From Petrimonas sulfuriphila (GTDB lineage Bacteria; Bacteroidota; Bacteroidia; Bacteroidales; Dysgonomonadaceae), in NCBI GenBank assembly GCA_038561985.1, contig CP073276.1, forward strand, positions 3,100,001 through 3,164,000: a stretch of DNA of 64,000 nt, given 5' to 3'. Position 1 is the first letter of the stretch. Every line of letters starts with the position of its first letter. The notes below the pieces were generated by a model. That model made no database searches. It was not told where the DNA came from and worked only from the letters and a program-made list of their open reading frames with translations. A program made the translations under genes and the position numbers. Positions 8,039 to 16,447 of the stretch are shown here, in pieces.

Positions 8039-8785
8039 ATGAACTCAATTGATTTAAGGTCTGCCAACTGGAAGGACGTAAAAGAAGCCAGCTACGATGC
8101 CGTGGTATTACCCTGGGGCGCTTTTGAGCCGCACAATTATCATTTACCGTACCTTACGGATTGTTACTTATCGCATCATATAGCCTTGGAGAGCGCTTTA
8201 CTCGCTTATGAGAAATCCGGCGTGTTGTGTGCTGTTCTGCCGCCGGTTTATTTCGGATCACAAAACCCCGGACAATGGGACTTGCCGTTGTGCATTCACA
8301 CGAACAGCGAGACGCAAAAAGCCATATTGTGCGATATAGTCGATTCCCTGCACGGGCAAGGATTAAAAAAACTGGTTATCGTAAACGGACACGGCGGCAA
8401 TACATTCAAAACCTACATTCGCGATTTAGCCAAGAAATATCCCGATTTTACCGTTATCGCCGTGGACTGGTGGTCCATTGTGCCTACCGGTGCCTACTTT
8501 GAAGAGAAGATCGATGAGCACGGTGGGGAGCAGGAAACCTCGGTGCTGCTCCATTACCGTCCCGATTTGGTGAAGATGGAACAAGCCGGTAATGGCAAAA
8601 CATCTCCCTTACCGATGGAGTCCATCAATCAAAAAGTTGGCTGGTTACCACGACCCTGGCAACAGGTTTCCGAAGACACAGGGATAGGTAATCCTGCAAA
8701 ATCCACTGCCGAAAAAGGCAAAAGATATGCCGAAGCTGTGGTGGGGAAAATTGCCGGTTTACTGGTTGAGTTGAAAGCGTGGTAA
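8039..8785 (+). CDS. Creatininase-family metal-dependent amidohydrolase
   Basis: Member of the creatininase fold (creatinine amidohydrolase, FAPy deformylase ArfB, MftE-like). Seen: LPWGAFEPHNYHLPYLTD near residue 25, matching the family GxxExHGxHLP motif but with an Asn-Tyr in place of Gly-x, then the metal-binding Asp; VNGHGGN near residue 118; and DEHGGEQETS near 158 carrying the His/Glu metal ligand. Length of 248 residues is typical. It lies directly downstream of the MFS gene and converges on aconitase with 21 bases between. The real substrate is unknown; the family spans several pathways. Confidence 0.85.
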   Translation: MNSIDLRSANWKDVKEASYDAVVLPWGAFEPHNYHLPYLTDCYLSHHIALESALLAYEKSGVLCAVLPPVYFGSQNPGQWDLPLCIHTNSETQKAILCDIVDSLHGQGLKKLVIVNGHGGNTFKTYIRDLAKKYPDFTVIAVDWWSIVPTGAYFEEKIDEHGGEQETSVLLHYRPDLVKMEQAGNGKTSPLPMESINQKVGWLPRPWQQVSEDTGIGNPAKSTAEKGKRYAEAVVGKIAGLLVELKAW

Positions 8786-8806
8786 ATCTTATCCACAACA
8801 TTTTTA

Positions 8807-11581
8807 TCAACTGTTCTTCAGGTAATCCCTCAGCACGTACTGCAAGATTCCGTTGTTTCTGTAGTATTCAATTTCGATAGCGGAATCCAAACGTACTTCC
8901 ACTTCGAATACGGTCACTTTTCCGTCAGGATGTACCGCTTCAACCTCCAGTAATTTATGGGGGATCAGGTTGTCGGCCAGCCCGGTGATGTTGTAGGTTT
9001 CGGTTCCGTCCAGACCGAGGGTTTCCGCATTCTCACCTGCGAGGAATACAAGCGGTGCTACCCCCATTCCTACGAGATTACTCCGGTGAATGCGTTCGAA
9101 GCTTTCGGCTATGACGGCTTTTACACCCAACAGGAAAGTTCCTTTGGCTGCCCAGTCGCGGGAAGAACCTGAACCGTATTCTTTACCCGCTAAGATGATT
9201 AAGGGCGTTTTATCCCGTTTATACGCCATCGCTGTTTCGTAAACGGTTTTTACCTCATCGGTCGGAAAATACCGGCTGAAACCACCTTCCCGGTCAACGA
9301 TTCTGTTTCTGATACGCACGTTGGCAAAAGTACCTCGCATCATCACTTCGTGGTTTCCGCGCCGTGCCCCGTATGAGTTAAAATCCGCTTTCCCCACTCC
9401 GTGGGCTTTCAGGTACTGTCCTGCGGCACTCTCTTCCCGGAATGAACCTGCCGGCGAAATGTGATCGGTGGTTACCGAGTCGCCCAGGTAGAGAAGTACG
9501 CGGGCGTTTCGGATATTGATCATCGGGTCGGGGTCTACAGTGAGGTCTTTAAAAAACGGAGCTTCTTTTATATAGGTGGATTGCCTGTTCCATTCGAAAT
9601 TTTCATCGAGATTTACTTTCAGCTCCTGCCAATCTTTTGAACCTTCGAAAATAACATCATACACTTCTTGAAAATCGTTTTGTTTCACACATTTGTTGAT
9701 GGTTTCCACAATCTCTTCCCGACCGGGCCAAACGTCTGCCAGATAGACAGGATTTCCGTTAGGATCATAATCCAGGGGTTCCTCCATAAGGTTAATATCG
9801 ACGCGTCCGGCCAATGCATAAGCTACTACCAGCATGGGCGACATCAGGAAATTCATTTTGACCTGCGGGTGGACCCGTGCCTCGAAATTTCGGTTCCCCG
9901 ATAAGACTGACGCCACTACCAGATCTCCTTTCTCAACGGCTTCCGCTATTTGTGGCGGTAAAGGACCGGAGTTACCGATACAGGAGGTGCATCCATAACC
10001 TACGGTATGGAAACGCAACGCATCAAAATATTCATTTAGTCCCGCCCGTTTCAAGTACTGCGTAACCACTTTTGAGCCGGGGGCCAGCGAAGTTTTTACC
10101 CACGACTTGGTCCTTAATCCTTTTTCTACCGCATTACGGGCCAATAACCCGGCGCCAATCATCACGGCAGGATTAGAGGTGTTGGTACAGCTGGTGATGG
10201 CCGCAATAACGATGCTCCCGTCGCTGAGGATAAGTTCTTTGTTCTTGTGTTTAATGCGTACGGATTGCAGGGATTCCGCAATGATTTCGTGTGGAGCAGC
10301 GCCTTCGACAGGCGTTTTACCGAAGGTGAACTCTGTTCCCGAACCGCCGTCGGCCAACCATGCTGACTCCGAACGTTGCAGAGGGGATTGGTACTTCCGG
10401 TTGTGTTCTTTTTCAAGCAACTCGGAAAATTTGTATCCCAGCTCTTTTACCGGAATTTTGTCCTGAGGCCGTTTTGGCCCGGAGACGGTCGGCTCCAGCA
10501 TGGATAGGTCGAACTCCACTACCGATGAATAAGCGATCTTCTCGTTGCCTGTTCTCCACAACAGGTTTTCCTTGCTGTATTCCTCCACAATCTTTATCTG
10601 CTCCGGTGAACGGTTGGTAACGTGCATGTATTCCAACGTCCGGTTGTCAATGGGAAAATAGGTTACCGTACATCCGAATTCGGGCGACATATTGGCAATG
10701 GTAGCCCGGTCGGTTACCGTCAGGTTGTCCAGCCCGTCACCAAAAACTTCCACGAATTTTCCCACCACACCTTTTTCACGCAGCACTTTTGTAATGGACA
10801 GTACCATATCTGTGGCCGTACAGCCCGCCGGAATGGTGCCGGCAAGTTTTAGCCCGATAACTTCGGGACAAGTGAAGAAAATAGGCTGTCCCAGCATGGC
10901 AGCTTCCGCTTCAATTCCACCTACGCCCCAGCCGACAACTCCGATCCCGTTTACCATTGGTGTGTGTGAGTCGGTTCCCACCAGGGTGTCGGGAAACAAC
11001 CATCCGTCGCGTATTGTGATTCCCTGAGCCAGGTATTCCAGGTTTACCTGATGGCATATACCCATTCCAGGTGGCACAACGGTAAAGTTTTTCAATCCTT
11101 TTTGTGCCCATTTCAGCAGTTCGTAACGCTCCTTGTTCCTTTCGTATTCCAACTCCACGTTCTTGCTGTAGGAGTAATTGGTCCCGAAATAATCCACTTG
11201 AACCGAATGATCGATAACCAAATCGACCGGAATAGCCGGATTGATTTTTTGTCCGTTTTTTCCGTGACGGACGTATTCAGCTCTTAGTGAAGCCATATCC
11301 ACTACAGCCGGCACGCCGGTAAAATCCTGCATCAAGATACGTGCCGGTTTAAACGGGATATCTTTGTCCACGGGATTGGGCGACCAATGGGTCAACGTCT
11401 GAATATGATCATCGGTGATGCTGAAGCCGTCGTAATTCCTCAACACGTTTTCCAGAAGAATCCGGATACTGAAGGGTAAGTGCTCAATGGCCTCCCCCGG
11501 CAGATTCTTCAATGAACTGTAACGATAGCTGTGGCCATTAACTTCAATGGTTTCGACAGCTCTTGCAGTTGAATAAGCCAT
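8807..11581 (-). CDS. acnA: Aconitate hydratase A
   Basis: TCA-cycle [4Fe-4S] enzyme isomerising citrate and isocitrate. About 924 residues from the Met at 11581 (MAYSTARAVETIEV), the length of the AcnA/IRP1 subgroup; an in-frame Met eight codons upstream is less likely. Cluster ligands are visible in ITSCTNTSNP (about residue 465) and CTSCIGNSG (about 530). VGTDSHTPMVNGIGVVGWGVGG and the C-terminal swivel signature GKEYGSGSSRDWAAKG are also present. Single gene, with the esterase gene upstream on the same strand. No citrate synthase or isocitrate dehydrogenase lies in the window. Confidence 0.96.
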   Translation of the reverse strand: MAYSTARAVETIEVNGHSYRYSSLKNLPGEAIEHLPFSIRILLENVLRNYDGFSITDDHIQTLTHWSPNPVDKDIPFKPARILMQDFTGVPAVVDMASLRAEYVRHGKNGQKINPAIPVDLVIDHSVQVDYFGTNYSYSKNVELEYERNKERYELLKWAQKGLKNFTVVPPGMGICHQVNLEYLAQGITIRDGWLFPDTLVGTDSHTPMVNGIGVVGWGVGGIEAEAAMLGQPIFFTCPEVIGLKLAGTIPAGCTATDMVLSITKVLREKGVVGKFVEVFGDGLDNLTVTDRATIANMSPEFGCTVTYFPIDNRTLEYMHVTNRSPEQIKIVEEYSKENLLWRTGNEKIAYSSVVEFDLSMLEPTVSGPKRPQDKIPVKELGYKFSELLEKEHNRKYQSPLQRSESAWLADGGSGTEFTFGKTPVEGAAPHEIIAESLQSVRIKHKNKELILSDGSIVIAAITSCTNTSNPAVMIGAGLLARNAVEKGLRTKSWVKTSLAPGSKVVTQYLKRAGLNEYFDALRFHTVGYGCTSCIGNSGPLPPQIAEAVEKGDLVVASVLSGNRNFEARVHPQVKMNFLMSPMLVVAYALAGRVDINLMEEPLDYDPNGNPVYLADVWPGREEIVETINKCVKQNDFQEVYDVIFEGSKDWQELKVNLDENFEWNRQSTYIKEAPFFKDLTVDPDPMINIRNARVLLYLGDSVTTDHISPAGSFREESAAGQYLKAHGVGKADFNSYGARRGNHEVMMRGTFANVRIRNRIVDREGGFSRYFPTDEVKTVYETAMAYKRDKTPLIILAGKEYGSGSSRDWAAKGTFLLGVKAVIAESFERIHRSNLVGMGVAPLVFLAGENAETLGLDGTETYNITGLADNLIPHKLLEVEAVHPDGKVTVFEVEVRLDSAIEIEYYRNNGILQYVLRDYLKNS

Positions 11582-11646
11582 AATTTTAATTGTTAAAATT
11601 AACACAAAAGTTAAACATATTTTCCGCTTACCTGTCTTTTGAAGGT

Positions 11647-13176
11647 CTATTCACGTAACCCCTCCAGCCACTTCGATAGTTCGGAAAGAAAAAGAGAATG
11701 ATACGAATAGGATTCCCTGTATCCGAAACCGTGACCTCCGGCCGGATACAACAAAAATGTTACCGGGACGTTGTTCCGTTGCAATGCTTCAACATATCGG
11801 AATCCGTTTTGCGGAGGGACAACCTTATCGTCTGCAGCGAAGATAACAAACGCCGGAGGCGTCTCTCCGGTTACTTGTTTATCGTTAGAGTATTTGCTGG
11901 TAAGTTCTGGCGAAGGATCTTCCCCGATCAGATTTTTTCTCGATCCAGCGTGTGTAAATGTTTTATCCATGGTTATTACCGGGTAAAGCAGTATCTGATA
12001 GGCGGGACGGTCGGCGCCGCTCGTATGCGTAGCGTAAGTTGAAGCCAGGTGCCCGCCTGCCGATGAGCCCATTATACCGATATCCTCCAAATTAATGCGC
12101 CATTCCGAAGCATGCTGTTTCACCAGATCGAAAGCTGCCTTAACATCAATAAACGGAACGGAGGGATTGCCTTGCGGCATCCGGTACTTCAGTACGACAA
12201 GAGCAATGCCCCTTTCCAGGAAAAAAGGTGCCCAATCGAACCCTTCGTGAAAAACAGCCAGCCCCTGATACCCTCCGCCGGGTAAGGCAATAACTGCTCT
12301 TCCTGTAGCTTTATCGGGATCGGGCAGGTATACGCGCACAGAAGGAGCAAGCATGCCTCTTGAATCCTCCTTGTCCATTGCCGGAGTGTCTTTTACAGTT
12401 CCCAACGAGTATTCTGCCCATTCTTTGGGTTGAACCGCCTGTTTGATTGCCTTCCCCCAGAATTCACCGAGTTTTTGCGCACCTGTCTTGTTCGGATGAA
12501 GGTAAAACGTTCCTGAATTACCTTCTTCTTTGAAAAAGAGCGGTTTGTTGTCCTTGAAATGATCGAATGCGGCTGTGTCTCCCAGCATTACCTGTCCGGG
12601 GAAAATGGAGCCATAATCGGCTGCCAGTTTCTTCAACTCCGGAAAATAAGACTGCAATACCTCCAGTCCTTCCTGCAGATAAGTGGATCTGTTGTGTGTG
12701 GTGGGGCTGTACCATATGGGCCGGTTGAGCACGATCCGGCTGGAAGGATATAACCTCAGGAGCTCATCCGTGATCGCCTTCATGTTTGTATAATATTGTT
12801 CCGGCTGCATGCGAGACTTGAGGTTTCCACGCAACGCGCTGTCGTTAGTTCCTAGCATAATGGAGAAGAGAAGCGTCCCGCCTTCTTTCGATAACTCGTC
12901 GGCAGCAGCTTTCACTCTTGTGAAAAAAGTGTTGGAAGCGGGTAGAAAGTTCACTGTAGTCGAGCCACTTATACCACAATTGCGAAATTCAATTTTTCCC
13001 GGGATTCGTTGCTCAAGCCACCGTACAGCCTGCACGGGAGGCGCTTCTTCGTGCGGGTTATCCAGTATAACTCCCTGCGTGATGCTGTTACCGATAAATA
13101 CGATGTTTGTCTGTTGTGCAGAGGCAACGGTTGCACAGCCGACGATAAAAATGTAAAAAGAAAAAAGATATTTCAT
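11647..13176 (-). CDS. Exported SGNH esterase fused to alpha/beta hydrolase
   Basis: A 509-residue two-domain protein starting at 13176 with signal peptide MKYLFSFYIFIVGCATVASA, then QQ; the frame runs 32 codons further upstream but that would bury the signal. Domain 1 (about 20-235) is an SGNH/GDSL hydrolase: FIGNSITQGV (nucleophile Ser), GTNDS, and YLHPNKTG with the catalytic His. Domain 2 (about 255-509) is an alpha/beta hydrolase of the acetyl-xylan-esterase-like group: ALPGGGYQGL (oxyanion), MGSSAGGHLAS (nucleophile), FAADDKVVP, GGHGFG. Both catalytic sets look intact. Deacetylation of plant polysaccharide is the likely job. A -7 box lies at 13257-13264. Confidence 0.88.
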   Translation of the reverse strand: MKYLFSFYIFIVGCATVASAQQTNIVFIGNSITQGVILDNPHEEAPPVQAVRWLEQRIPGKIEFRNCGISGSTTVNFLPASNTFFTRVKAAADELSKEGGTLLFSIMLGTNDSALRGNLKSRMQPEQYYTNMKAITDELLRLYPSSRIVLNRPIWYSPTTHNRSTYLQEGLEVLQSYFPELKKLAADYGSIFPGQVMLGDTAAFDHFKDNKPLFFKEEGNSGTFYLHPNKTGAQKLGEFWGKAIKQAVQPKEWAEYSLGTVKDTPAMDKEDSRGMLAPSVRVYLPDPDKATGRAVIALPGGGYQGLAVFHEGFDWAPFFLERGIALVVLKYRMPQGNPSVPFIDVKAAFDLVKQHASEWRINLEDIGIMGSSAGGHLASTYATHTSGADRPAYQILLYPVITMDKTFTHAGSRKNLIGEDPSPELTSKYSNDKQVTGETPPAFVIFAADDKVVPPQNGFRYVEALQRNNVPVTFLLYPAGGHGFGYRESYSYHSLFLSELSKWLEGLRE

Positions 13177-13480
13177 ACGATTAAAATTAAAGCGAAAACC
13201 CGAGTTAAACCATAACCTCGTCCGGACCGAGGATTCAGAATAACCGATTTTTCGTCCAAATTTACAAAACATTCGCTAACAACAATAAGCAAAAGAAAGA
13301 AAACTATTTTTTTGCTGTTAACTTCTCAAAAACAAATCCCTAAAACTCTTTTTTAACTAAGCAAAAAAGAGTAATTTTGCAAGCTTATTGATGACAAGAG
13401 ATTAAGAGAATCCAGAAGCGAAAAAAATTGTTTTCTGCATTAAACTTGGAAAAACCCAAAATAATAAATATGAGTAAACT
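13177..13480. promoter_or_regulatory. Divergent promoter region between esterase and mutA
   Basis: This 304-base gap has no credible gene. On the minus strand TAAATTTG (13257-13264 complement) with TTG 18 bases upstream (13283-13285 complement) forms a promoter for the esterase, followed in its leader by the near-palindrome CCTCGTCCGGACCGAGG (13216-13232). On the plus strand TAATTTTG at 13372-13379 is a -7 box for mutA, leaving a leader of about 95 bases. No cobalamin riboswitch features were recognised. Confidence 0.55.
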
Positions 13481-15379
13481 ATGAGTAATCAGAAAGAAAA
13501 ACTTTTTACCGATTTCCCTCCGGTATCCACCGAAAAGTGGATGGAAGTTATTAACAAGGACCTGAAAGGGGCTGACTTTCAAAAAAGACTGGTGTGGAAA
13601 ACAAACGAAGGTTTTAATGTAAATCCTTTCTACAGGGCTGAAAATATCGAAGGATTTCTTTCGGCCAGAAACCTGCCGGGGCAATTCCCTTACGTGCGCA
13701 GCACAAGAAAGGATAATGTTTGGTATGTGCGTCAAGATATTGACGTGAAGGATTATGCCGAAGCCAACAGGAAAGCCTTGTCGCTGTTGGATAAAGGCGT
13801 CACATCGCTTGGGTTTCATCTTCCGAAGAATAACCTTTCGGCGGAAAACCTTAAAGTTCTCCTCAACGGCATCGCTCCCGATAAAGTGGAGTTGAACTTC
13901 AGAACCTGTATCTCCAAAACACACGAACTTGCCCGGTTGGTGGTGGCATACGTTACATCGCAAAACCTGGATCTTCTGAAATGTTTTGGCTCCATTGAGT
14001 ACGATCCGTTCCGGAAGATCCTGAAAAAGGGAGTGGATGTGCCCAACTGGATGGACGATGCTGCCGAAATGGTGAAAATTACGGCTTCGCTTCCCCGCTA
14101 CAGAAGTATTTCCATTACCGGAAACTTGCTGAACGATGCCGGGGCATACAGCTACCAGGAGTTGGGCTTCAGCCTTTCCTATGCAAACCAGTTGTTGGGT
14201 GCACTTGTCGGAAAAGGGCTTGCCCCGTCGTTGGCAGCCAAAAAAATTAAATTTGAATTGGGTGTAGGATCCAACTATTTTATGGAAATTGCCAAATTCC
14301 GTGCAGGACGTTGGTTGTGGGCCGAGATTGTGAATGCATACAAGCCGCCTTGCCCTCCTTATATTGAATGTGAAAACACTGCTACAGACGGCACTTGCCT
14401 TTGTGCGGCCAAAATGAATATTCACGCTTCCACATCGCGATTTAATCAGTCGCTTTATGACCCGTACGTGAATTTGCTACGGACACAAACCGAAGCTATG
14501 TCGGCTACTCTTGGTGCGGTGGATTCGCTGACCGTACGTCCTTTTGACGAAGCGTTTGAAACGCCATCCGAATTTGCGAAACGCATTGCCGTGAATCAGC
14601 AACTGTTGTTAAAAGAAGAAGCACACTTCGATAAAGTTACCGATCCTTCTTCGGGCTCTTACTATATAGAAACATTAACTGTATCGCTTGCCGAACAAGC
14701 GTGGAAATTATTCCTCGAAACTGAAGAAAAAGGTTTTTACGAAGCTCTCAAAGCAGGTGCTGTACAAGATGTCATCGCAGCATCGTCCGATGCTCGTTTT
14801 AATGCAGTGGCCAACAGAAAAGAAATTCTGCTGGGAACCAACCAGTATCCAAACTTCACGGAAAAAATGGCTGAAAAATTAGCTGATCCTAAAGATCATT
14901 CGTGTGGGTGCGGTACTGGAGACAAGACGGCACTGAAGCCGCTTGCGATACGGCGTTTGGCCGAACCGTTCAACACGCTTCGTTTGGCTACCGAAAAGAG
15001 CGGTAAAACACCGAAAGTGTTTATGCTTACTATCGGAAACCTGGCTATGCGTCTCGCTCGTTCGCAATTCTCCAGCAACTTCTTCTCGTGTGCAGGATAC
15101 CAGATCATCGATAACAACGGTTTTCCAACAGTGGAAGATGGCGTAATTGCTGCCCGTAATGCAGGAGCCGACGTGGTGGTCCTCTGTTCAAGCGACGACG
15201 AGTATGTGGAGTTGGCTCCCAAGGTTTTTGATCTGTTGAAAGGCGGAAAAGAGATCTTTGTAGTTGCAGGCGCTCCCGCTTGTATGGATGATTTGAAAGC
15301 TCACGGAATTGAATACTTCATCCATGTTCGCAGCAACGTGTATGAAACGTTGAAAGGGTTTAACAAGAGATTACTCTAA
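13481..15379 (+). CDS. mutA: Methylmalonyl-CoA mutase small subunit
   Basis: Non-catalytic subunit of the B12-dependent mutase interconverting succinyl-CoA and methylmalonyl-CoA, central to propionate formation or use in Bacteroidales. 632 residues, normal. The TIM-barrel half aligns in pattern with MutB (e.g. YSYQELGFSLSYA, NYFMEIAKFRAGRWLW, DPSSGSYYIETLT). The C-terminal Rossmann part lacks the DxHxxG cobalamin motif: the equivalent place reads TIGNLAMRLARS, as expected for the degenerate small chain. NSLYDPYVN-type region FNQSLYDPYVNLLRTQTEA is also conserved. A UbiA gene starts 15 bases downstream and mutB follows that. Confidence 0.95.
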   Translation: MSNQKEKLFTDFPPVSTEKWMEVINKDLKGADFQKRLVWKTNEGFNVNPFYRAENIEGFLSARNLPGQFPYVRSTRKDNVWYVRQDIDVKDYAEANRKALSLLDKGVTSLGFHLPKNNLSAENLKVLLNGIAPDKVELNFRTCISKTHELARLVVAYVTSQNLDLLKCFGSIEYDPFRKILKKGVDVPNWMDDAAEMVKITASLPRYRSISITGNLLNDAGAYSYQELGFSLSYANQLLGALVGKGLAPSLAAKKIKFELGVGSNYFMEIAKFRAGRWLWAEIVNAYKPPCPPYIECENTATDGTCLCAAKMNIHASTSRFNQSLYDPYVNLLRTQTEAMSATLGAVDSLTVRPFDEAFETPSEFAKRIAVNQQLLLKEEAHFDKVTDPSSGSYYIETLTVSLAEQAWKLFLETEEKGFYEALKAGAVQDVIAASSDARFNAVANRKEILLGTNQYPNFTEKMAEKLADPKDHSCGCGTGDKTALKPLAIRRLAEPFNTLRLATEKSGKTPKVFMLTIGNLAMRLARSQFSSNFFSCAGYQIIDNNGFPTVEDGVIAARNAGADVVVLCSSDDEYVELAPKVFDLLKGGKEIFVVAGAPACMDDLKAHGIEYFIHVRSNVYETLKGFNKRLL

Positions 15380-15394
15380 CAATCCAAACAAAAT

Positions 15395-16297
15395 ATGCCC
15401 AAGCTCAAACACTGGTTAATGGTTGCACATCCCTGGTCCTGGCCCGCGTCGGGATCACCGGCAATGATCGCTTTTTCGTACGTGTTTTACATGTACAAAA
15501 CCGGTGTTGTGGCTGAAGTGAATTGGCTCTTTGGCATGTTGGCGATAATCGGAGCAGTAATATTCCATGCAGCCGGAAACCTCATCAGTGAATATCACGA
15601 TTACGTAAGCGGAGTGGATAAACTGGAAAAAACAGGCCCCGTACGCCTTATCGTTCTCGGTATCTTTGAACCGAAGCCGGTGTTGCTGTACGGGTACTTG
15701 GTACTGTCTGCAGGTATCCTCCTGGGTATTTACCTGTTGGTAAACACAGGGTTTCCTTTGCTTATTATAGGAACAATAGGGATTATCAGCTCCACACTTT
15801 ATTATAAGTTCAAGTATGCCGGTATGAGTGACTTGGTAATATTCATCTGTTATGGATTGTCTATCACTTTAGGCGTGGTGTATGTCATGACAACGGAACT
15901 CTACTGGCCGATATTGCTGATCAGCACACCCGTGGGAATGCTTATCGTAGCTATACTGCACGCTAACAATACCCGCGATATGCTTCAGGACAAGGAAGCC
16001 GGCATTAAAACGCAAGCGATGAAGTTGGGGCTGGAGGGATCACAAATAGTGTATCAAACGTTGTTGCTGGTGGCTTATCTTATAGTAGCTATTGCCGTAA
16101 TGATGCGTTTTCTGCATCCTGTTGTTTTTGTGGTGCTCGTTACTTTTCCATTGGCCATAAAAAACATCAAACTCATGAAAAAAGCTACTGTTGACAACCT
16201 GGTAAAAATACAGTTTCTCGATACCTACACGGCAAAACTGGTATTGATGTTCAGCGTGCTGTTATCGGCGGCAAACTTTATCGCACCGTTTGTCTAG
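15395..16297 (+). CDS. UbiA-family prenyltransferase
   Basis: Intramembrane aromatic prenyltransferase family of 300 residues with about nine hydrophobic segments. The two Asp-rich prenyl-diphosphate/Mg sites are visible: NLISEYHDYVSGVDK near residues 62-76 and NNTRDMLQDKEAGIKT near 190-205. The second motif, and HPWSWPASGSPA at the N-terminus, resemble the MenA group (DHNA polyprenyltransferase, menaquinone), but the first motif has E.HD rather than the common NDxxD, so other UbiA functions are possible. It lies 15 bases after mutA and 150 before mutB, an unexpected place for a quinone gene. Confidence 0.82.
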   Translation: MPKLKHWLMVAHPWSWPASGSPAMIAFSYVFYMYKTGVVAEVNWLFGMLAIIGAVIFHAAGNLISEYHDYVSGVDKLEKTGPVRLIVLGIFEPKPVLLYGYLVLSAGILLGIYLLVNTGFPLLIIGTIGIISSTLYYKFKYAGMSDLVIFICYGLSITLGVVYVMTTELYWPILLISTPVGMLIVAILHANNTRDMLQDKEAGIKTQAMKLGLEGSQIVYQTLLLVAYLIVAIAVMMRFLHPVVFVVLVTFPLAIKNIKLMKKATVDNLVKIQFLDTYTAKLVLMFSVLLSAANFIAPFV

Positions 16298-16407
16298 ACA
16301 AAAAGAAACAAGAATCAAGACATTGGGCTTGGATTGATAGGAAAAATAGTACACGATTAAAGATAAAGTACATTTCATACAGAAAAAATAGTATTTAAAA
16401 GTCTTGG

Positions 16408-16437
16408 CTCTTGAATTTAAGAGTCCTGACTCTAAAA
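16408..16437 (+). promoter_or_regulatory. Overlapping alternative hairpins in the mutB leader
   Basis: TTTAAGAGTC-CT-GACTCTAAAA (16416-16437, nine of ten pairs) ends ten bases before the mutB ATG. Its left arm also pairs with an upstream CTCTT (16408-16412 with AAGAG at 16419-16423), so the two hairpins exclude each other. This recalls a translational switch; no ligand domain is seen and function is speculative. Confidence 0.35.
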
Positions 16438-16447
16438 AAGAAAAAAT

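Noticed and set aside
13265-13480. Cobalamin riboswitch before mutA
   Set aside because: No B12-box-like sequence or expected paired elements were recognisable in the leader.
13385-14425. Long minus-strand open frame antisense to mutA
   Set aside because: It mirrors the codon structure of mutA, has no recognisable domain and a His/Phe/Cys-rich composition typical of antisense frames.
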